This document shows, piece after piece, positions 58,200 through 64,000 of a stretch of DNA of 64,000 nucleotides. The translations under genes and the position numbers were made by a program. The notes beneath the pieces are model-generated. The model was given only the letters and a program-made list of their open reading frames with translations, was not told the origin of the DNA and ran no database searches. Origin of the DNA: Kordiimonas sp. SCSIO 12610 (lineage in GTDB: Bacteria > Pseudomonadota > Alphaproteobacteria > Sphingomonadales > Kordiimonadaceae); assembly GCF_024398015.1 (NCBI RefSeq), contig NZ_CP073747.1, positions 1,374,501 through 1,438,500 on the forward strand, read 5' to 3'. How positions within the stretch are numbered: position 1 is the first letter of the stretch; each line of letters opens with the position of its first letter.

Positions 58200-60026
58200 T
58201 TATTGCACCTTACATTCTAGGCACAGGATATAATGGTTCATTGGGTCGTTGATTTCCAAAAGCTCGCTAACTTCGCTCTCTAGTTCTAGGGCAGTTTGCA
58301 ACAACGGTGAAAGCTGGCGCGATGGTAGGAAATTGTTGATCTCGTCACCAACAGCTTTGGAATTCATGAGCTGGTTCAGGAACACTTCATACTGGCTAGG
58401 TTTTTCACGGTAGAAAACCGCTTTATAGTTTTCAACTTCACCGAGACGGGCAGCAGCGGCAACCGCGTCACCGAAATTACCCAGATGATCAACAAGGCCA
58501 AGGTCCTTGGCTGTTGAACCGATCCACACACGGCCTTGAGCAATCTTATCGACATCTTCAACGCTCATGTTTCGGCCCTTAGAAACCAACTCTAGGAAGT
58601 CGCTATATCCGTTTTCAATAGAGAGTTGCAATATGCTTTTTGCTGTATCGTTAAGGCCGCCGAGTGGGTTAAAGCCCCCTGCTAGCGGGGTTGTGCCAAC
58701 GCCGTCAGAATGCACACCGATTTTCTCCAATGTTTTCTCGAATGTTGGGACAACAGCAAAAATACCAATTGATCCGGTTATCGTTGTGGGCGACGCCCAA
58801 ATTTCGTCGGCGGTTGCGGAAATCCAATACCCGCCTGACGCCGCAACCGGACCCATCGACGCCACAACAGGAATGCCTGCATCTTGAGCGGCGACAAGTT
58901 CTTCACGAATAAGCTCGGACGCGAAGGCAGACCCACCAGGGCTGTCTACACGAAGGACAATAGCAGCTGTGTTGCTGTTTTTACGAGCCATGCGGATATG
59001 ATTGATAATTGTCTCAGATGCGGCAACCGTAACAGGGCCATTACCCGGAACGATCGTTCCTTGAGCGGTGATCACAGCAATCTGGTTTGGCGCTGTGTTC
59101 TCCGTTGCCGTTGCGGCTAAATACGCCTCATGACTAATTTGCTTGAAACTTGTACGGTCATCGTTTGTGCCATATTCGTTCATGAGGTACTGGCGCCACT
59201 CGTTGCGCGGAGTTAGCTCGTCCACCAAGCCCATAGCGACGGCCAGTTCGCCGAAGTCCCCTGAAACTTTTTCCATTTCGCGAGGGAGGTTATTGATCTG
59301 ATCAACAAGCACAGCGCGGTCAAGACCGCGGGCTTCAACGATACGGTCCAGATACTGATCCCATAATGAATTCAGGAATGCAAGGTTCGCTTCCTTTGCA
59401 GCATCAGACATATTATCGCGAATGCTTGGCTCTACCGCGGACTTATATGTACCAACCTTAAAGACATTAACCGTTGCTTCGATTTTGTCATAAAGGCTTT
59501 TGTAATACAGTGGGTAACTGCCGTAACCATCAAGAAGGACATTGCCTTCGCCGTTCATGTAAATTTTATCGGCCTCTGCTGCTAAAAGATAATCTGATTG
59601 GCTGTAGCTGGTGGAAATTGCGTACACTTTTTTGCCAGAGCTTTTAAAGTCGCGAATGCTAGCCGCAATGTCGTGAATGTGGCTAGGTGAAGCGCCAAGC
59701 ATGCTATCCGTTAAAATAGCGAGTGCTGAAATACGGTCATCATCTTTTGCTTTTTCAAGGGCCTTGATAATACCGTGAAAACTAGTTTCAGGTGTTGATT
59801 GATTGAAGGCCGTTGCAAAGGCATCTGGCAAATCTTTTTGTTCAACAATGGCACCTGACGGCCATAACACCAAAACAGAACCATCCTGTACTGTTGGTTT
59901 TTTCGGGCCACTGGAAGCGCCAACGATGGCAACAAGTAAGAATATGACGAGTATGCCTAAAAAGCCTGTGCCAATACCTTGAATGAATTTCACTAATGAG
60001 TTGATGATTTTCCAAACGCCTTTCAT
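58200..60026 (-). CDS. sppA: Signal peptide peptidase SppA, long (67K) type
   Basis: 608 residues from ATG 60026 (GGAG upstream); GTG 60041 is less likely. One N-terminal membrane helix ([19 protein letters not shown]) anchors it. It has two tandem S49 domains: the N-terminal one carries [20 protein letters not shown]-type sequence with the Lys region, and the C-terminal one has [14 protein letters not shown] and [20 protein letters not shown], which carries the catalytic Ser. The length is near the E. coli 618. It degrades cleaved signal peptides in the inner membrane. Confidence 0.93.
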   Translation of the reverse strand: MKGVWKIINSLVKFIQGIGTGFLGILVIFLLVAIVGASSGPKKPTVQDGSVLVLWPSGAIVEQKDLPDAFATAFNQSTPETSFHGIIKALEKAKDDDRISALAILTDSMLGASPSHIHDIAASIRDFKSSGKKVYAISTSYSQSDYLLAAEADKIYMNGEGNVLLDGYGSYPLYYKSLYDKIEATVNVFKVGTYKSAVEPSIRDNMSDAAKEANLAFLNSLWDQYLDRIVEARGLDRAVLVDQINNLPREMEKVSGDFGELAVAMGLVDELTPRNEWRQYLMNEYGTNDDRTSFKQISHEAYLAATATENTAPNQIAVITAQGTIVPGNGPVTVAASETIINHIRMARKNSNTAAIVLRVDSPGGSAFASELIREELVAAQDAGIPVVASMGPVAASGGYWISATADEIWASPTTITGSIGIFAVVPTFEKTLEKIGVHSDGVGTTPLAGGFNPLGGLNDTAKSILQLSIENGYSDFLELVSKGRNMSVEDVDKIAQGRVWIGSTAKDLGLVDHLGNFGDAVAAAARLGEVENYKAVFYREKPSQYEVFLNQLMNSKAVGDEINNFLPSRQLSPLLQTALELESEVSELLEINDPMNHYILCLECKVQ

Positions 60027-60244
60027 TGGGCGATACTCCACGTCTTGAATTTTAGCAAAAAATTACTTTGTTATAGTAAGTGCTGCTTTAGTGGCCATTC
60101 GTCAAGGCCTGACACATCAAGATTATGAGATTCTCATATTGAGACATATTCTTGTGTTAGAGCCGTAGACCAAACCGCTAAAACATGCATTAATCCCTAT
60201 AAGTAAGGCAAATTTATAACCAAAATCTAAAGCGGAGGTAATTT

Positions 60245-61093
60245 ATGTCAGCGAGTGTTCCATCAGTAGCAGGGCGAAAGCATATTCGAAGTCAGGGTAT
60301 TGCGGATGATATCGACTATGAGATCAAAGGCGCTGAGATGCAGTTTGTAGAAATTGAACTGGATCCTGGCGAATCTGCAATCGCTGAAGCGGGCGCCATG
60401 ATGTTCAAAGGCAAGGACATCACCATGAACGCTGTTTTTGGGGATGGATCAGGTCAGGATGGCGGCTTTATGGGGAAACTGTTGGGTGCTGGTAAGCGAC
60501 TGATTACGGGTGAGAGCTTGTTTACCACCGTTTTTACACATGAAGGTTTCGGTAAAGAACGTGTGGCGTTCGCAGCACCGTATCCCGGAAATATTTTGCC
60601 TGTGAAACTGGACGATTATGGCGGCCGGATCATTTGTCAGAAGGATAGTTTCCTTGCAGCTGCAAGAGGGGTTCAAATTGGAATCCATTTTCAACAGAAA
60701 ATTATGACAGGCCTGTTCGGCGGCGAAGGTTTCATTATGCAACGCCTGGACGGCGACGGTTGGGCGTTCATTCATATTGGGGGAACGGTGATTGAAAAAG
60801 ATCTGAAGCCCGGTGAAGTTTTGCATGTGGACACGGGTTGCCTTGCCGCCATGACCGCGGATGTCGATATGGACATTGAAAGCGTCGGGGGGGTGAAGTC
60901 TATGATTTTTGGCGGGGAAGGTGTTTTCTTCGCAAGGTTGACAGGCCCTGGAAAAGTTTGGCTTCAGAGCCTGCCATTCAGTCGCCTCGCTGGGCGTATG
61001 CTTGCCGCATCACCCGCTGGCAGTGGTGCACGCAAGGGTGAAGGATCGGTCCTCGGTGGGCTTGGTAACATGCTGGACGGCGATGGATTTTAA
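60245..61093 (+). CDS. AIM24-family (TIGR00266) protein
   Basis: 282 residues after a strong GGAGG. The family blocks are DIDYEIKGAEMQFVEIELDP, GESAIAEAGAMMF, and later PVKLDDYGGRIICQKDSFLA and LKPGEVLHVDTGCLAAM. The double-psi/TRAP-like beta fold is known from the bacterial AIM24 family; biochemical roles are unsettled. It stands alone, ending at a clear terminator, and is not linked to neighbouring pathway genes. Confidence 0.88.
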   Translation: MSASVPSVAGRKHIRSQGIADDIDYEIKGAEMQFVEIELDPGESAIAEAGAMMFKGKDITMNAVFGDGSGQDGGFMGKLLGAGKRLITGESLFTTVFTHEGFGKERVAFAAPYPGNILPVKLDDYGGRIICQKDSFLAAARGVQIGIHFQQKIMTGLFGGEGFIMQRLDGDGWAFIHIGGTVIEKDLKPGEVLHVDTGCLAAMTADVDMDIESVGGVKSMIFGGEGVFFARLTGPGKVWLQSLPFSRLAGRMLAASPAGSGARKGEGSVLGGLGNMLDGDGF

Positions 61094-61158
61094 GGTCGGG
61101 TGTAAATAAAGGCTTTTAATGTTTGCCAGTGATTGGCATAAAGCATGAAATTAATCAG

Positions 61159-61184
61159 AGCACGGCAGTTTGCCGTGCTTTTTT
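61159..61184 (+). terminator. Rho-independent terminator after the AIM24-like gene
   Basis: AGCACGGCA (61159-61167) pairs with TGCCGTGCT (61171-61179) around a GTT loop and runs straight into a T-run. It falls 66 bases after the stop and rules out the thioesterase start at 61145 that would cover it. Confidence 0.9.
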
Positions 61185-61207
61185 CAAAGCAAATGATTGA
61201 GGCTATA

Positions 61208-61627
61208 ATGGCAGTAGAAATTCCTGAAGGATACAAGCTTTGGACCGATATGGGTACAGACCCTTTTGAGGATTTGGCCGGGCCATTTCACCTGAAACCT
61301 CAAGAAGATGGCACGCATAAGTGTGCCTTTATCTCTGACCCGAAACACGCCAATATGGGCGGTATGATCCATGGTGGCTTGTTAATGACATTTGCGGATT
61401 ATGCACTTTTTGCGATTGCACGGGATTGCTTGGGCGAAGCAGGCGGGGTTACAATCTCGTTTAATAGTGAATTTGTCTCCGCGGGGCCTATTGGTGCATT
61501 GATTGAAGCGTCTGGTGAAATAGTGAAGGTTACGGGTTCCATGGTCTTTGTTCGCGGTAAGATATACACAGGTGAACAGACAATCCTTAGCTTCTCTGGT
61601 ATCATCAAAAAACTTAGGTCACGCTAA
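61208..61627 (+). CDS. PaaI-type hotdog-fold thioesterase
   Basis: 139 residues from ATG 61208 (GAGG upstream); an earlier ATG at 61145 is inside the terminator. The hotdog helix and active-site region MGGMIHGGLLMTFADYALFA is diagnostic, followed by the strand TISFNSEFVSAGPIGALIEA. It hydrolyses acyl-CoA thioesters, commonly aryl- or medium-chain. Nothing nearby fixes the substrate. Confidence 0.88.
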   Translation: MAVEIPEGYKLWTDMGTDPFEDLAGPFHLKPQEDGTHKCAFISDPKHANMGGMIHGGLLMTFADYALFAIARDCLGEAGGVTISFNSEFVSAGPIGALIEASGEIVKVTGSMVFVRGKIYTGEQTILSFSGIIKKLRSR

Positions 61628-61760
61628 CATTCAAATTTTCATTGTTATATCACATTAAATAACTAAACCCTTGTTTTTAAGTAGATGTTTTTTGTGGTTT
61701 GTTAGTACTTCTGATTGTATAGTTGTTGTGGGGTACAATTGTACGATTGAGTCGAGATTA

Positions 61761-62363
61761 ATGTTTGAAAACCGCCTTTTGTCAGATGATGCATCTGTGC
61801 GTCTGCTGTGTTGTGACGTGTCTGAAGTTAGCGTTCTTCAAGAGTTTGCGCACTATTGCGCCAGTTTATATTTTGATAGTGATGGAAAATCACTACAAAA
61901 AACTGCTTTTTCGCCGACAAAAATTACCGGCGTTCTGCCGTTTATTGTCATCAGCGAAATCATCGACGGTGATGTTTTCTTTCGTCTTGCGGGCACTTTG
62001 ATTGAACCAATTTTTAGCAGCCAATCTGTTACAGGAAAGAAGGTCGCCGATTTTATCCCGCCAGAAAGCAAGGATGCGGTTCAGGAGTTTTTCCAATTTG
62101 GAGGAAACAATAACCTAGTCAGTTTTCAGGAAGAAGACCTTGAGCTGGCGAGCGGTGATGTCATCACATGTATGACCCTGGGTTTTCCCTTTGAAAGGGA
62201 AGACGGTGGCAAGTGTTTTCGAATATCCGCAAGTTATTACACATACCGAAAGCAACATTCTATTTTGCCAGAGGGGATTAATGTGAAGCATTCTAAAATC
62301 CACAATATTCGGTTTGCCCCGCTTGATAAATTCATGGATGCGATCTCAGCCCTGCCGCAATAA
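61761..62363 (+). CDS. PAS_5-family PAS-like protein (third of three)
   Basis: 200 residues from ATG 61761; the frame extends upstream to 61671 but lacks support. It starts with VSEVSVLQEFAHYCASLYFD and carries the central PAS-like strand block VFFRLAGTLIEPIFSSQSVT then GKKVADFIPPESKDAVQEFF. It is more divergent than the copies at 6848 and 29206 and keeps RLAGT. It precedes the ferredoxin reductase by 130 bases. The function is unknown. Confidence 0.7.
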   Translation: MFENRLLSDDASVRLLCCDVSEVSVLQEFAHYCASLYFDSDGKSLQKTAFSPTKITGVLPFIVISEIIDGDVFFRLAGTLIEPIFSSQSVTGKKVADFIPPESKDAVQEFFQFGGNNNLVSFQEEDLELASGDVITCMTLGFPFEREDGGKCFRISASYYTYRKQHSILPEGINVKHSKIHNIRFAPLDKFMDAISALPQ

Positions 62364-62493
62364 ATGGATTCACTGTGCGCCTGGCACTTACGTTATTGCT
62401 CGTAGTCTTCCCATTTTTATTCTTGCCAGCCATTGGAAAATGACCCACTCTTGCGGTATTATATGCGTGTATGCCGCAGAGGGAGGGTGTGTT

Positions 62494-63828
62494 ATGGCTG
62501 ATGATGTTTCGGGGAAAATCGCTGATAAAATCTTATGGGTGGCGGTGATTGGAGCAGGGCCCGCAGGGTATTACACCGCCGAGGCGCTAACCACCGGGCG
62601 GGATGACGTGCGTGTTGATATTATTGATCGCCTACCAACCCCTTTTGGTTTGATCAGGGCAGGGGTCGCGCCTGACCATCAATCAATCAAAAATGTTGCA
62701 AAACGGTATAGTGCCACGAATGACAGGGAAAATGTCCGATTTGTTGGAAATCTCTCCCTCGGGCGCGACATAACCTTAAAGGAACTACAAACGCTTTATG
62801 ATGTTGTAGTTTTGGCAACGGGGGCCGCCAAAGACCGTGAACTGGGCCTCGACGGTGAAAACCTAACTGGTATTATTGGGTCGAGTGCATTCGTTAGCTG
62901 GTACAATAGTCACCCTGATTTCCGTAACCTCGCGCCAGACCTTAAAGTGGCAAGTGTTGCGGTTATCGGTAACGGCAATGTGGCGATTGATGTCGCGCGG
63001 GTGCTTGCCAAAACTGCGGATGAAATGACAAATTCTGACCTTGCCCCCCATGCAGCCGATCAAATCCACGGCTCGCCAATTCGGGATATTTATGTGTTTG
63101 GGCGCCGTGGGCCACTAGAGGCAAGCTTTACACCAAAAGAAATGGGTGAACTCAATGAGTTAGAGAATTGTGTCGCTTTGGTTGATGAGGGTCAACTCCC
63201 CGACGCCTCTGGTGATGACGAACTTGCTGGCGCGCAAAAGAAAAACATGATTGCGCTCAGAAAAATGGCAGAAAACAAGCCTGACGATAAAAACATAAGA
63301 CTGCATTTGATGTTTTACCGAAGGCCTATGGCCATTCTGGGCGACGAGCGCGTTTGTGGTATCCGGTTAGAGAAAACGCGTGTAGAGGCCGATGGAACCT
63401 GCACAGGAACAGGAGAGACTGAAACCTTGCCTGTTGGGTTGATTGTGCCCTGTATCGGCTATAAATCTGCGCCCATCGAGGATGTTCCCTATAACGAACG
63501 GCGCGGCCGTTTTGAAAATGATGAAGGCTTGATCGCTGATCGGCTTTACTGTGTTGGTTGGGCGCGCCGCGGCCCCACGGGCACAATAGGAACCAATAAA
63601 CCGGACGGTGTGGCAATCGCGAAAAAAATCCTTGAAGAGGTCCAGCCAAGTGGGCGCGGTGGCAGAGTAGGCCTTGATAAAATCGTTGAGGAACGTGACC
63701 TGAAAATTGTGACATTCGCTGACTGGAAGAAAATTGATGAAGCCGAAACCAGCGCTGCCACAGACGGCGCGCCACGCGTGAAGTTTGCGAGCGTAGAAGA
63801 CATGATCGAAGCGGTCGATAATCAGTAA
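62494..63828 (+). CDS. Ferredoxin-NADP+ reductase, adrenodoxin-reductase type
   Basis: 444 residues from ATG 62494, with GGAGG nine bases before; the frame upstream to 62314 overlaps the PAS_5 gene and is spurious. FAD motif VIGAGPAGYYTAEAL (12-26 or so), PTPFGLIRAGVAPDHQSIKN, NADP motif VIGNGNVAIDVARVL and the GRRGPLEASFTPKEMGEL block match FprA/adrenodoxin reductases. WARRGPTGTIGTNKPDG near the C-terminus is also typical. It passes electrons between NADPH and ferredoxin. A GNAT gene follows 39 bases later. Confidence 0.93.
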   Translation: MADDVSGKIADKILWVAVIGAGPAGYYTAEALTTGRDDVRVDIIDRLPTPFGLIRAGVAPDHQSIKNVAKRYSATNDRENVRFVGNLSLGRDITLKELQTLYDVVVLATGAAKDRELGLDGENLTGIIGSSAFVSWYNSHPDFRNLAPDLKVASVAVIGNGNVAIDVARVLAKTADEMTNSDLAPHAADQIHGSPIRDIYVFGRRGPLEASFTPKEMGELNELENCVALVDEGQLPDASGDDELAGAQKKNMIALRKMAENKPDDKNIRLHLMFYRRPMAILGDERVCGIRLEKTRVEADGTCTGTGETETLPVGLIVPCIGYKSAPIEDVPYNERRGRFENDEGLIADRLYCVGWARRGPTGTIGTNKPDGVAIAKKILEEVQPSGRGGRVGLDKIVEERDLKIVTFADWKKIDEAETSAATDGAPRVKFASVEDMIEAVDNQ

Positions 63829-63867
63829 AAAGATACTGTCAGGCGAATAGGATAAGAAAGTATAATA

Positions 63868-64000
63868 ATGACCATTACAATGCGTGCGGCGACACCAAGC
63901 GATCATTCGTGCCTTTTCGATATCTGGCAAACGGCCGTTGCTGCAACCCATGATTTCCTTAGTGAAAAGGATGCCGCTGAAATTGCTGACCTTGTGAGGG
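63868..64000 (+). CDS. GNAT acetyltransferase, 3' end outside the window
   Basis: ATG 63868 opens a frame to the window end (44 residues). The start reads TITMRAATPSDHSCLFDIWQ followed by TAVAATHDFLSEKDAAEI, the pattern at the N-terminus of YjaB-like GNAT acetyltransferases. The catalytic core is beyond the edge. It follows the ferredoxin reductase closely and may share its transcript. Confidence 0.7.
   Translation, partial: MTITMRAATPSDHSCLFDIWQTAVAATHDFLSEKDAAEIADLVR

Noticed and set aside
61145-61207. Upstream ATG extension of the thioesterase
   Set aside because: It contains the terminator of the preceding gene, and a good ribosome site precedes ATG 61208.
62314-62493. Upstream extension of the ferredoxin reductase frame
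   Set aside because: It overlaps the end of the PAS_5 gene, while GGAGG precedes ATG 62494.

Overview
The window looks like chromosome of a marine-type alphaproteobacterium. The pointers are three PAS_5-family proteins (a family I associate with Alphaproteobacteria), a long Rickettsia-type isocitrate dehydrogenase, a gspCDEFGHIJKLMN type II secretion operon, two TonB-dependent receptors, and moderate-to-low GC by eye. The gene mix would fit an order such as Kordiimonadales, but that placement is a guess. There is one tRNA (Gln, TTG), no rRNA, no CRISPR array, no insertion sequence and no clear prophage.

Layout. 1-3 kb: a TPR protein cut by the window edge, ispE (isoprenoid synthesis) and a convergent UDP-glucuronate epimerase. 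3.2-7.4 kb: tRNA-Gln, a MarR regulator with a cysteine-rich tail facing a small membrane protein across a perfect inverted repeat, an LpxR-type lipid A deacylase, a Rossmann oxidoreductase and a PAS_5 protein. 7.5-10.6 kb: an acyl-CoA synthetase divergent from an AraC-type regulator. 10.6-13.4 kb: a tight four-gene envelope operon (PerM/AI-2E permease, coiled-coil/TM protein, membrane protein, lipid kinase). 13.4-28.7 kb: a catabolic island made of a TetR regulator, Fe-alcohol dehydrogenase, aldehyde dehydrogenase, GNAT, TonB receptor, FAH/hydratase, SDR, two tautomerase-like proteins, old yellow enzyme, HxlR regulator, second aldehyde dehydrogenase, GMC oxidase and a dioxygenase fused to an SCP2 sterol-carrier domain. 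29-33.4 kb: PAS_5, an ion channel, ArsR, isocitrate dehydrogenase and a LysR regulator. 33.7-53.7 kb: a secreted zinc metalloprotease, a small lipoprotein, gspN to gspC, a second TonB receptor, a large duplicated beta-helix lipoprotein and a prepilin peptidase. 53.9-64 kb: housekeeping and stress genes (MBL hydrolase, flavin reductase-like, DUF3667, azoreductase, msrB, sppA, AIM24-like, thioesterase, PAS_5, ferredoxin reductase, GNAT).

How the genes may work together. The catabolic island has the parts to take up a hydrophobic molecule (TonB receptor), oxidise alcohol to aldehyde to acid twice over (ADH/ALDH, GMC/ALDH), reduce conjugated double bonds (OYE), hydroxylate (2-oxoglutarate dioxygenase with a lipid-binding domain), and handle enol/keto acids (tautomerases, hydratase, SDR). 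A sterol-, terpenoid- or fatty-type substrate is inferred, not shown. The secretion region combines a T2SS, its peptidase, a likely exported surface lipoprotein with a TonB partner, and a secreted metalloprotease that could be cargo. These two blocks are the best candidates for undescribed biology.
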